Below are positions 38,310 through 49,079 of a stretch of DNA of 64,000 nt, one piece after another; the first letter of the stretch is position 1, and every line of letters starts with the position of its first letter. This DNA is from Sinonovacula constricta (Eukaryota > Mollusca > Bivalvia > Cardiida > Solecurtidae), in contig CM017567.1 of the NCBI GenBank assembly GCA_007844125.1, forward strand, positions 11,946,428 to 12,010,427, given 5' to 3'. The position numbers and the translations under genes were made by a program. The notes beneath the pieces were generated by a model. The model was given only the letters and a program-made list of their open reading frames with translations. It was not told the DNA's origin and made no database searches.

Positions 38310-39217
38310 TGACACTTGGGAGGAAGCAAGGTAGAACGTCCACATTCCGAAGGTCAGCTGGATGACCGCTTCTTTCTGTTCAGTTATTGAAGTTGGGTGG
38401 TGGCAAGGTAGAACGTCCACATACCGCAGACCAGCTGGATGACCGCTTCTTTCCGTTCAGTTATTGAAGTTGGGCGGTGGCAAGGTAGAACGTCCACATA
38501 CCGCAGACCAGCTGGATGACCGCTTCTTTCCGTTCAGTTATTGAAGTTGGGCGGTGGCAAGGTAGAACGTCCACATACCGCAGACCAGCTGGATGACCGC
38601 TTATTTCTGTTCAGTTATCGAAGTTGGGCGGTGGCAAGGTAGAACGTCCACATACCGCAGACCAGCTGGATGACCGCTTATTTCTGTTCAGTTATTGAAG
38701 TTGGGCGGTGGCAAGGTAGAACGTCCACATACCGCAGACCAGCTGGATGACCGCTTATTTCTGTTCAGTTATTGAAGTTGGGCGGTGGCAAGGTAGAACG
38801 TCCACATATCACAGACCAGCTGGATGACCGTTTCTTTCTGTTCAGTTATTGAAGTTGGGCGGTGGCAAGGTAGAACGTCCACATACCGCAGACCAGCTGG
38901 ATGACCGCTTCTTTCTGTTCAGTTATCGAAGTTGGGCGGTGGCAAGGTAGAACGTCCACATACCGCAGACCAGCTGGATGACCGCTTCTTTCTGTTCAGT
39001 TATTGAAGTTGGGCGGTGGCAAGGTAGAACGTCCACATACCGCAGACCAGCTGGATGACCGCTTCTTTCTGTTCAGTTATTGAAGTTGGGTGGTGGCAAG
39101 GTAGAACGTCCACATACCGCAGACCAGCTGGATGACCGCTTCTTTCTGTTCAGTTATCAAAGTTGGGTGGTGGCAAGGTAGAACGTATACATACTGCAGA
39201 CCAGCTGGACGACCGCA
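38310..39217. repeat. 77-bp tandem array, about 12 units
   Basis: The unit is gaagttgggcggtggcaagg, tagaacgtccacataccgca, gaccagctggatgaccgctt, then ctttctgttcagttatt. Units are very similar, differing at ttctttc/ttatttc and ggcggt/ggtggt. The first unit (38,310) and last unit (39,180) are diverged, as expected at array edges. Confidence 0.95.
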
Positions 39218-39235
39218 TTTTCTTTTTTTCATTTA

Positions 39236-39953
39236 GTATTCCCCGCCGATGAAATCATCGGGAGGGGAATGTTGAAATGGCGTTAACCGTCCGCCCGTCC
39301 ATCACACTTTTCCGTCTGCAGCCATTTCTCAGTAACTACCTGGTAGAATTTAATAAACTTGAAACAAATAGGAATCAACATACTGTGAAGATACCAGTCA
39401 AGTATTTTCTTTTCTTTTCTTTTTGTATCAGTTAATGTTCTTCAGAGTTGGCCGTTCATTTAATGAAAAAAAAATGTCTCCAGCCATTTATCGGTAACTG
39501 TCTTGTAGAATTTCACGAAACCTTAAAGAAATATGAACCAACATATTGTAATGATGCCCGTCATGTTTCTTTAGGATCAGTCAATTTTCTTCAGAGTCAT
39601 TGACCTTTATTTAATGAAAAGTAAATCTGTTTGCAGCCATTTCTCGGTAACTGTCTGGTAGAATTTCATGAAATCTTAAAGAAATATGAACCAACATACT
39701 GTGATGATGCCAGTCAAATCTTTGTATCAGTCAATTTTCGTTCAGTGCCGTTTATTTAATGACAAATAAAAAAATCTGCAGCCATTTATTTTCAAAACTA
39801 TTGAATGAAAAAAAACATGCACAAAATTTGATGTCAACAAATTTTAAAGCATTCCCAGTATTTCATTTTCTAAGAGACATATCACAGGTATGGATAGGAA
39901 TATCTCACAACTGACTTTTATTGGATGTCATTTGCCTTCGGCGGGGGATATCA
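39236..39953. mobile_element. Helentron-like segment (copy B) with ~160-bp internal units
   Basis: The left end is attccccgccgatgaaatca, and the right end read inversely is gatatcccccgccgaagg, so the ends share the inverted word at(t/c)ccccgccga. Inside are about three units marked by 'cagccatttctcggtaactg' near 39,320, 39,482 and 39,634. It has the same organisation as the 25.9-kb element but unrelated ends. No coding. Confidence 0.65.
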
Positions 39954-39973
39954 ATTCAATAAATTTGCTTGTT

Positions 39974-40514
39974 GAAATTGGGATGGCAGCAAGGTAGAGC
40001 GTCCACATACAGCAGACCAGATGGACGACCGCATCTTTTTTTTGTTCAGTTATTAAAAGTGGGATGGCGGCAAAATAGAGTGTCCACATACAGTAGACCA
40101 GATGGACGACCGCATCTTCTTTTTGTTCAATTATTGAAATTGGGATGGCAGCAAGGTAGAACGTCCACATACAGCAGACCAGATGGACGACCGCATCTTC
40201 TTTTTGTTCAATTATTGAAATTGGGATGGCAGCAAGGTAGAACGTCCACATACAGCAGACCAGATGGACGACCGCATCTTCTTTTTGTTCAATTATTGAA
40301 ATTGGGATGGCAGCAAGGTAGAGCGTCCACATACAGCAGACCAGATGGACGAACGCATCTTGTTTTTGTTCAATTATTGAAATTGGGATGGCAGCAAGGT
40401 AGAACGTCCACATACAGCAGACCAGATGGACGACCGCATCTTCTTTTTGTTCAATTATTGAAATTGGGATGGCAGCAAGGTAGAGCGTAAACATACAGCA
40501 GACCAGATGGACGA
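39974..40514. repeat. 81-bp tandem array, about 6.7 units
   Basis: The unit is gaaattgggatggcagcaag, gtagaacgtccacatacagc, agaccagatggacgaccgca, then tcttctttttgttcaattat t. The length is divisible by three, so a 27-residue repeat stays open on both strands. This is a by-product of the period. The array is cut by the next LINE fragment at ggacga / ttattcc. Confidence 0.95.
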
Positions 40515-40955
40515 TTATTCCATATTTATATACCAACCTTTTCATAATTCACATACGATCAAAGGTGGTTTACAAAGACAGTAATTGAAAAAATACAACA
40601 TCACTGACAAATTAACAAAACATAAAAACATAAAAACATAAAACCTGTAAACCTAGAACATAAATTAAAATATAAGTACTAAGAATGAAAGACAGTGATC
40701 GTAACATCAGTTAAAACACTAAAGTAACAGAACACATATTGGTAAGATTTAAACACTGATTGTATATAACAAATTTCCATAAATGACAAAGATACATATA
40801 AAAGAACAGCAGCTTAAATGTCCCAAAATCTGATATATTTACTGACATCCATAATGTTGGATGAAAAGGTAGGTTTTAAGAGACTTTTGAAAAGAAACAA
40901 AGCTATTTGACTGTCGTAATGTTACTGGTAAAGAATTCTACAACTGAGGTGCACA
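40515..40955 (-). mobile_element. Second copy of the LINE 3' end (copy A')
   Basis: Nearly identical to 37,815-38,255 over about 435 bp. The C-terminal reading frame (40,952-40,839 on the minus strand) is the same, but the conserved Trp codon of LWN has become TAG, so it is dead even as a fragment. Both copies break off upstream at the same base (aactgaggtgca), which favours duplication of a single insertion over two independent insertions. Confidence 0.75.
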
Positions 40956-41129
40956 TAGATGTAACCCATGAGATGCCACAGACACACTGGATGACACCAC
41001 ATCCTTACTGCTAAATTACTGAAATTGAGATAGTAGCAATGCATCTCTCTTTTGTTTAGTTATCGAAATTGGGGTGGTGACAAGGTAGAACTCCCACATA
41101 CCACATGCCAGTTAAAAGACCGCACCTCA
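40956..41129. repeat. Diverged units between LINE copy A' and the second 77-bp array
   Basis: It contains 'gaaattgagatagtagcaatg' and 'gaaattggggtggtgacaagg tagaactccc', recognisable but decayed members of the same monomer family. The corresponding position after copy A has lost about 140 bp of this. Confidence 0.7.
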
Positions 41130-41578
41130 CTCATATCTGTTCAATAATTGACACTGGGGAGGAAGCAAGGTAGAATCTACACATTCCGAAGGTCAGCTGG
41201 ATGACCGCTTATTTCTGTTCAGTTATTGAAGTTGGGCGATAGCAAGGTAGAACGTCCACATACCGCAGACCAGCTGGATGACCGCTTCTTTCTGTTCAGT
41301 TATTAAAATTGGGCGGTGGCAAGGTAGAACGTCCACATACCGCAGACCAGCTGGACGACCGCTTCTTTCTGCTCAGTTATTGAAGTTGGGCGGTGGCAAG
41401 GTAGAACGTCCACATACCGCAGACCAGCTGGATGACCGCTTCTTTCTGTTCAGTTATTGAAGTTGGGCGGTGGCAAGGTAGAACGTCCACATACCGCAGA
41501 CCAGCTGGATGAAGGCTTCTTTCTGTTCAGTTATTGAAGTTGGGCGGTGGCAAGGTAGAACGTCCACATACAGCAGAC
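41130..41578. repeat. Second 77-bp tandem array, about 6 units
   Basis: Same unit as 38,310-39,217, preceded by the same diverged first unit (gaggaagcaaggtagaa, cacattccgaaggtcagctg). It is shorter by about six units. Confidence 0.93.
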
Positions 41579-41600
41579 CGCATTTTCCTTTTTTTCATTT

Positions 41601-42135
41601 ATAATTCACCGCCAATGAAATCATCGGGAGGAGAATGTTGAAATGGCGTTATCCGTCCGTCCGTCTGTCCGTCACACTTTTCCGTCTGCAGCCATTTCTG
41701 AGTAACTACCTGGTAGAATTTATGAAACTTGGAACAAATATAATTCAACATACTGTGATGATGCCAGTCAAGTTTTTTTCTTTTCTTTTTGTATCAGTCA
41801 ATTTTCTTTAGAGTTGGCCGTTCATTTAATGTAAAAAATGTCTCCAGCCATTTATCGGTAACTGGCTTGTAGAATTTTATGAATCCTAAAAGAAATATGC
41901 ACCAACATACTGTGATGATGCCCGTCAATTTTTGTATCAGTCAATTTTCGTTTATTGCCGATTATTTAATGAAAAATTAACCATTGAATGAAAATAATCA
42001 TGCACAAAATTTGATGTCAACAAATTTTAAAGCATTCCCGGTATTTCATTTTCTAAGAGACATATCACAGGTATGGATAGGAATACCTCACAACTGACTT
42101 TCATTGGATGTCATTTTCCTTCAGCGGGGGATATC
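41601..42135. mobile_element. Second copy of the Helentron-like segment (copy B')
   Basis: Matches 39,236-39,953 throughout, including 'gaaatcatcgggaggagaat' and 'catgcacaaaatttgatgtc', but lacks roughly one internal ~160-bp unit. The left end has decayed to aattcaccgccaatgaaatc. Its position relative to the 77- and 81-bp arrays is the same as for copy B. Confidence 0.7.
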
Positions 42136-42156
42136 AATTCAACAAATTTGCTTGTT

Positions 42157-42378
42157 GAAATTGGGATGGTGGCAATGTAGAACGTCCACATACAGCAGAC
42201 CAGCTAGAGGACCGCATCTTCTTTTTGTTCAATTATTGAAAATGGGATGGCGGCAAAATAGAGAATCCCCATACAGCAGACCAGATGGACGACCACATCT
42301 TATATTTGTTCAATTATTAAAATTGGGATGGCGGCAAGGTAGAGCGTCCATATACAGCAAACCACCTGGACGACCGCG
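42157..42378. repeat. Second 81-bp tandem array, about 3 units
   Basis: Same unit as 39,974-40,514 with more substitutions. It passes directly into the 62-bp array: the last 81-bp unit is followed by gaccgcgttgaaactggg, without the intervening tcttctttttgttcaatta. Confidence 0.9.
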
Positions 42379-45170
42379 TTGAAACTGGGATGGCGGCAAG
42401 GTAGAGCGTCCATATACAGCAAACTACCTGGACGACCGCGATAAAACTGGGATGGTGGCAAGGTAGAGCGTCCATATACAGCAAACCACCTGGACGACCG
42501 CGTTGAAACTGGGATGGTGGCAAGGTAGAACGTTCATATACAGCAAACTACCTGGACGACCGCGTTGAAACTGGGATGGCGGCAAGGTAGAACGTTCATA
42601 TACAGCAAACCACCTGGACGACCGCGTTGAAACTGGGATGGCGGCAAGGTAGAACGTTCATATACAGCAAACCACCTGGACGACCGCGTTGAAACTGGGA
42701 TGGTGGCAAGGTAGAGCGTCCATATACAGCAAACAACCTGGACGACCGCGTTGAAACTGGGATGGTGGCAAGGTAGAACGTTCATATACAGCAAACCACC
42801 TGGACGACCGCGTTGAAACTGGGATGGTGGCAAGGTAGAACGTTCATATACAGCAAACCACCTGGACGACCGCGTTGAAACTGGGATGGTGGCAAGGTAG
42901 AGCGTCCATATACAGCAAACCGCCTGGACGACCGCGTTGAAACTGGGATGGTGGCAAGGTAGAACGTTCATATACAGCAAACCACCTGGACGACCGCGTT
43001 GAAACTGGGATGGCGGCAAGGTAGAACGTTCATATACAGCAAACCACCTGGACGACCGCGTTGAAACTGGGATGGTGGCAAGGTAGAACGTTCATATACA
43101 GCAAACCACCTGGACGACCGCGTTGAAACTGGGATGGCGGCAAGGTAGAACGTTCATATACAGCAAACCACCTGGACGACCGCGTTGAAACTGGGATGGT
43201 GGCAAGGTAGAACGTTCATATACAGCAAACCACCTGGACGACCGCGTTGAAACTGGGATGGTGGCAAGGTAGAGCGTCCATATACAGCAAACCACCTGGA
43301 CGACCGCGTTGAAACTGGGATGGCGGCAAGGTAGAGCGTCCATATACAGCAAACCACCTGGACGACCGCGTTGAAACTGGGATGGCGGCAAGGTAGAACG
43401 TTCATATACAGCAAACCACCTGGACGACCGCGTTGAAACTGGGATGACGGCAAGGTAGAACGTTCATATACAGCAAACCACCTGGACGACCGCGTTAAAA
43501 CTGGGATGGTGGCAAGGTAGAACGTTCATATACAGCAAACCACCTGGACGACCGCGTTGAAACTGGGATGGTGGCAAGGTAGAACGTTCATATACAGCAA
43601 ACCACCTGGACGACCGCGTTGAAACTGGGATGGCGGCAAGGTAGAACGTTCATATACAGCAAACCACCTGGACGACCGCGTTGAAACTGGGATGGTGGCA
43701 AGGTAGAACGTTCATATACAGCAAACCACCTGAACGACCGCGTTGAAACTGGGATGGTGGCAAGGTAGAACGTCCATATACAGCAAACCACCTGGACGAC
43801 CGCGTTGAAACTGGGATGGTGGCAAGGTAGAGCGTCCATATACAGCAAACCGCCTGGACGACCGCGTTGAAACTGGGATGGTGGCAAGGTAGAGCGTCCA
43901 CATACAGCAAACCGCCTGGACGACCGCGTTGAAACTGGGATGGTGGCAAGGTAGAGCGTCCATATACAGCAAACCACCTGGACGACCGCGTTGAAACTGG
44001 GATGGTGGCAAGGTAGAACGTCCATATACAGCAAACCGCCTGGACGACCGCGTTGAAACTGGGATGGCGGCAAGGTAGAGCGTCCATATACAGCAAACCG
44101 CCTTGACGACCGCGTTGAAACTGGGATGGTGGCAAGGTAGAGCGTCCATATACAGCAAACTACCTGGACGACCGCGTTGAAACTGGGATGGTGGCAAGGT
44201 AGAGCGTCCATATACAGCAAACCACCTGGACGACCGCGTTGAAACTGGGATGGTGGCAAGGTAGAACGTCCATATACAGCAAACCGCCTGGACGACCGCG
44301 TTGAAACTGGGATGGCGGCAAGGTAGAGCGTCCATATACAGCAAACCGCCTGGACGACCGCGTTGAAACTGGGATGGTGGCAAGGTAGAGCGTCCATATA
44401 CAGCAAACTACCTGGACGACCGCGTTGAAACTGGGATGGTGGCAAGGTAGAGCGTCCATATACAGCAAACCACCTGGACGACCGCGTTGAAACTGGGATG
44501 GCGGCAAGGTAGAACGTCCATATACAGCAAACTACCTGGACGACCGCGTTGAAACTGGGATGGTGGCAAGGTAGAGCGTCCATATACAGCAAACCGCCTG
44601 GACGACCGCGTTGAAACTGGGATGGTGGCAAGGTAGAGCGTCCATATACAGCAAACCACCTGGACGACCGCGTTGAAACTGGGATGGTGGCAAGGTAGAG
44701 CGTCCATATACAGCAAACCACCTGGACGACCGCGTTGAAACTGGGATGGTGGCAAGGTAGAGCGTCCATATACAGCAAACCGCCTAGACGACCGCGTTGA
44801 AACTGGGATGGTGGCAAGGTAGAACGTCCATATACAGCAAACCGCCTGGACGACCGCGTTGAAACTGGGATGGCGGCAAGGTAGAGCGTCCATATACAGC
44901 AAACCACCTGGACGACCGCGTTGAAACTGGGATGGTGGCAAGGTAGAGCGTCCATATACAGCAAACTACCTGGACGACCGCGTTGAAACTGGGATGGTGG
45001 CAAGGTAGAGCGTCCATATACAGCAAACCACCTGGACGACCGCGTTGAAACTGGGATGGTGGCAAGGTAGAACGTTCACAAACAGCAGATCATCTGGACG
45101 AACGCGTTGAAACTGGGATGGTGGCAAGGTAGAACGTTCACAAACAGCAGATCATCTGGACGACCGCGTT
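42379..45170. repeat. 62-bp tandem array, 45 units
   Basis: The unit is ttgaaactgggatggtggca, aggtagaacgttcatataca, gcaaaccacctggacgaccg, cg. It equals the neighbouring 81-bp unit minus 19 bp (most of the tcttctttttgttcaattat segment). Variants are aacgttc/agcgtcc, ggtggc/ggcggc and accacc/accgcc/actacc. The last two units (45,065-45,165) are diverged (cacaaacagcagatcatctg). Since 62 is not divisible by three, each minus-strand frame cycles through all three reading frames and yields a 62-residue repeat. All three are open, so none is evidence of coding. Confidence 0.96.
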
Positions 45171-45330
45171 ATCTTTTGTTCAATTATTGAAATTGGGTGG
45201 TGGCAAGATAGAACGTCCGCATATCACAGACAAGTTTGACAACCACTTTTTCTTTTTGTTTAGTTAGCGAAAATTTGGATGCTACCATGTTATCATCCAT
45301 TACATACCACGTGTCAGCTGAAGGACACCA
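45171..45330. repeat. Decayed edge units of the composite array
   Basis: Contains 'ttcaattattgaaattgggtggtggcaagatagaacgtccgcatatcac' as two or so eroded units of the long (81-bp-like) type, marking the right boundary of the locus. Confidence 0.75.
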
Positions 45331-46181
45331 TTTCCATACAAGCCGTCAAAGTTGCTGAGTCGGTGGCAATGCAGAATCTACAACGTTTTGTAAGATGCAT
45401 GTTGCTGGAAAAGTACAGCCAATTAACTGCATGTAGCTCTTCATCTTTCCTCCTTATACATTTGTAGTTTGATTTTCGTTAATTTCCTGTTGGAACTTTA
45501 CCCGTTCGCTTTAAAGGAAAATCACCGAGGGTGTGTGTAGGCGTAGGTAAAAAGTAAACTAGCCCAAAATGATGGAGGTCAACTACACCCCGTCAAACAA
45601 TACCTGACATTCTTGTGGTGTGTACTAAGTGATATGATATTTCACTCTCTAGTGGTTCGTGTCATGGTGAGGGTAACGAACGATAACTCTGCGTAGGAGG
45701 AGGACGATGGCCAGGGTTCGGCACTTTTTCTTTATTTGGCTCAATCGGTTATAGGTAACATTCGCTGCAATTTACGATGCACCCACATTAAAACTATAGT
45801 GTTTTATTAAATTTGGCTCGTTAGTTCAAATGAATTATGATGGTTTTAAGAAATGAAATAGGTATGTTTCAACGGATTTGAATAGTCCATAAGAAACCAC
45901 AAAGCCTATCATATTGGCTTCTATTAAAAAGGACTCAAATACTCAAATACTCAAGCTATCTCGGTAGCCACTGGTCAATCCGCATCAATACGTCTAGTTT
46001 CCACATTCCGGCAATAAAATAGTGAATTTTATCGAAGGTGAAAAACTAGGCTTATTTTCAAAAAGGGAACGTGCCTTTAAACGGTCCCTTCTATGTTGGG
46101 CAAACAAACTGTAAGTAAGACACGAACCTCCAAAAAATATAGAAGGATACATCAAAAGATCACAATCAAAATGTCATGTTT
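45331..46181. other. Spacer with a dispersed-repeat core
   Basis: Positions 45,673-45,700 match 17,468-17,495 in reverse complement. Otherwise no gene, RNA or repeat was recognised. Confidence 0.45.
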
Positions 46182-46503
46182 GTTTGTTTGTTTGTTTATT
46201 GGGTTTATCGTCCCACCAACAGTATTTCAGTTATCTGGAGACAGTGTCCACTTGAAGCAGATATACTCCTGCCTTCACTGTGTATAGCATGCCGTGAACA
46301 CCTGGCATGATACCACACCCAGTCACATTATCCTGAACCGGGCCAACCAGTCGTAGAACTACCCTTATGTTTGCATGAGCGTTAGCAAGGGAGCGATACC
46401 ACTACCTTTTTTAACGACTTTGGTATGTCGCGGCACGGGATCGAACCCGGGGCCTCCCGTACCTGGAGCCGACGCTCTACCGATTGCGCTACCAGGTCCG
46501 GTC
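46182..46503 (-). mobile_element. tRNA-derived SINE with 13-bp target duplication
   Basis: The word aaatgtcatgttt lies immediately outside both ends (46,169-46,181 and 46,504-46,516), a perfect 13-bp target-site duplication. On the minus strand the element starts gaccggacctggtagcgcaa (box A region tagcgcaatcggtagagcg), has box B as gggttcgatcccg about 40 bases further on, continues with a ~230-bp body and ends in an (AAAC)n tail. This is a complete 322-bp insertion. The second copy in the window is at 22,480-22,737. The long open frame through it is not a gene. Confidence 0.92.
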
Positions 46504-46516
46504 AAATGTCATGTTT

Positions 46517-48009
46517 TCTCTCTGAAACACTATTTACGTCGGCACTATATGGTCACTTTTACACCATGTACTGTTAGTCCATACTTCTAACAAGATTAAT
46601 CAGCAGTCAATAAATACATTGTTAATCATTTTAATAAGAAATTTAATACGATTTTTCTCTTTGTTTTGCATTAAACGGTTTTGCAATTAAATACATTTGT
46701 ATAAGTTGTCATATTTTGTATACAAAATCATTGCACATTTACCGAAATATTTAGCTGTATATGCAGTCATCTCAGTAGGCATAATGTGTGGTAAGTGACT
46801 TTGATTAGTCAAATTAATCATGATCAATATATCTGAGGGTAATGTTAATAGTTGTTGGTAGGCATAGGTTACTTTAGTTACAATAAGTCGTATCGCAGGC
46901 TTATAGCCAAATAACCATTTACCTTTATATATTGTATGTTGTATATAGACTTTAAATTTTTAGTTAGTGACGTCTTTTCATGTTTGCGTACACATACACA
47001 TTTGTCTGTAAAATAAGCTTTTAACACACAAAAAAAATATCTAATATGTTTCGCTTATTTTTCATTCTCGTGTTATTCTAATAATAAATGTTAATAATAT
47101 ATGTATGTTATCATCAAGAATAGCTTGGCTGCAAAATGTCAACGAAAACTTTTTTTAAATTAAAAAAAAGTTAAAAATGACCATGGTTGTAAAATGACAA
47201 CATAAACATTTTCAGTAAATAATGCACACACAACATCCTATAGTATTGTTATTTCAACCGCGAACTACATGCTACCAAAACATCGTGGACCTAGGTGGCA
47301 AGACATCAGGTGCGAAACATCTCCTATCCATATTGACCTAAACATATGTTTTTGTAAGTATCACACGCCCTATTAAACTGCGCTGTCAATGTTTTTGTGT
47401 TTTTTTTTTTTATTATAACGTGTCATTCGTGCTTTTCATTTCAACATAAACAAATCCAAGATGTCGATCCAATTAGCCAGCGTTCATTTCCTAGAAGTCT
47501 GTTCTTACATTTTCCCTTAATTAGGAAAACAGTCACTGTTACCGAGGTTACACTTTTTGTTTCTTTATATGTTATATTTTCCCTTTATGTTATCAAATCA
47601 TCATCAGACGTACGGACTAACTGCCGATCTTTCTACCAGACGCCATGTTACTGTTGTGACGACTCTTACAAGGAACCGGAATGGTTCATCCCGAGCCTCT
47701 GCTGGCTGATAGCAAGGGATACGTTTAAGTAATAGGTAAGAACACTTTAATGGCGACGAGGATAATTTTGGCTTGTAGCATTTAGGCTTATTCAGGTTAT
47801 AAAACTTCGAAATTCTTCGATTTAATTTTCGCGGCAAAGCACAGGGTGCCGCCATCTTGTTGCTTATGTGCAACATTTTTACGATCACTTAAATTCATTT
47901 AACTAGGAATAAAATGTAAGAAGTAAGTTGATAATCAATTGAAATGTCATTTTCTTGAAGTATTTATTTCAAAATTTCAACAGAAAGATTAATATTTAGT
48001 GATAAAATT
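46517..48009. other. AT-rich spacer with unassigned open frames
   Basis: Open frames at 47,397-47,732 (+) and 47,604-47,888 (-) overlap each other and show no motif I recognise. Base composition rises slightly in GC near 47,630-47,860 (ccgccatcttg, gacgccatg), so a fragment of an exon or repeat there cannot be excluded. Confidence 0.4.
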
Positions 48010-49060
48010 ATCATGCTTAACATAAAGAATGATACACTGGTCGTGAATGGAGAGGGGATAAAGTTGACCACCAACTTTAAAGAAGGCAGCCATACAGTTG
48101 GTAAAGTCTCGCTACAGAAAAAGTTGTGATTTCACCTAAATCTGTGGCAATGGTAACTTGCAAGATGAATGCAACCTTCCAGAAAGACAATAAAACTCTT
48201 AAAAAAGGGCTCACGCTTGTGAGATAAAAGTAGTTGAATCCGAGAAATCTGAAAAGTTACAGGTGTCAACGATCAGTGAAAACGCCCAGGAAGACAGTGT
48301 ATCAGGTAACCAGTCCGATCAGTATGAGTTTCGGAACATATTCAATGTCTAAATGACAATTCGTCATGGTAACAGGCCGGGGTGATACAGGAATCCATAT
48401 CAGACTGGACAGCCTCACCAGTTCTCATCAGGAAAAGAGATGGTTCAGTAAGATGGTGCATCGATTACGGGGCCTTGAACGATGCCACTGTCAAGGACAC
48501 CTTCCCACTTCCCTTGATTAAAAATTGTTTGTAACTCTAGCAGGAAACGTCTGGTTTTTCAAAGCTAGATGCAAACTCTGCGTATTTCCAGATCTTAGTG
48601 AGTCCAGATGACCGCAAAAAAGACGGCTTTCATTACCAAGTATGGTTTATTCGAACACAACCGAATGGGCTAAGGTCTCACAAATGCCACCGCCACCTTT
48701 TCGAGAGTCGTCAAGCTCTGCGAGGACTGACGTGGAAAACAGTTCTTGCCTTCCTGGACGACATACGGGTTCTAGGGAATACGTTTGAAGAACATTTGTG
48801 AAAAATGTAGAAGAAACCTTGCAGCACATCAGACAATATGATCTCAAGCTGAAGTTCAGCAAGAGTTCACTTTTTCAATGAAAAGTGCAATTCTTAGGCC
48901 GTACTGTGGGAAATAATGAGTTCAAAATGACTCCCAGTGACGCCAAGACGGCAGAAGAACGACCCACTTCAAAGTCTGCGAAGGATGTGGAAAGATTCAT
49001 GGGATTGGCAAATTATCATAGACTTTTCGCCAAACTAGCTGCAGTCAGGAGGCGATGTAC
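48010..49060 (+). pseudogene. Ty3/Gypsy LTR-retrotransposon pol remnant (protease-RT linker and reverse transcriptase)
   Basis: A decayed pol segment. From 48,013 a short frame (MLNIKNDTLVVNGEG) and, after a frameshift, VVISPKSVAMVTCKMN resemble the region between protease and reverse transcriptase in bivalve Gypsy elements. From about 48,373 a different frame carries the start of the RT domain (SPVLIRKRDGSVRWCIDY, then FPLP), stops at 48,532 and 48,538, and resumes with KLDANSAYFQ and the catalytic FLDD box at 48,751-48,762. A further shift near 48,798 gives the fingers-to-thumb end, with LGRTVGNNEF and RFMGLANYHR at about 48,991-49,020. RNase H, integrase, gag and both LTRs are missing. At least two frameshifts and three stops make it non-functional. 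Confidence 0.85.
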
Positions 49061-49079
49061 CCGAAGGCCCACTGCTTTC

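Noticed and set aside
39928..45065. Long minus-strand open frames (205-471 codons) with repeating PPSQFQRGRPGG or HLVCCMWTLYLAAIP motifs
   Set aside because: They arise from the 81- and 62-bp tandem units. Alternative frames over the same bases are equally open.
46390..46503. tRNA gene (also considered at 22.7, 34.1, 34.4 and 36.4 kb)
   Set aside because: Box A and box B are present, but the cloverleaf arms do not pair properly and a shared non-tRNA body follows. These are SINE heads.
47604..47888. 94-codon minus-strand open frame as a possible host exon
   Set aside because: No domain or convincing splice context was recognised, and an overlapping plus-strand frame is also open. It is left unassigned.
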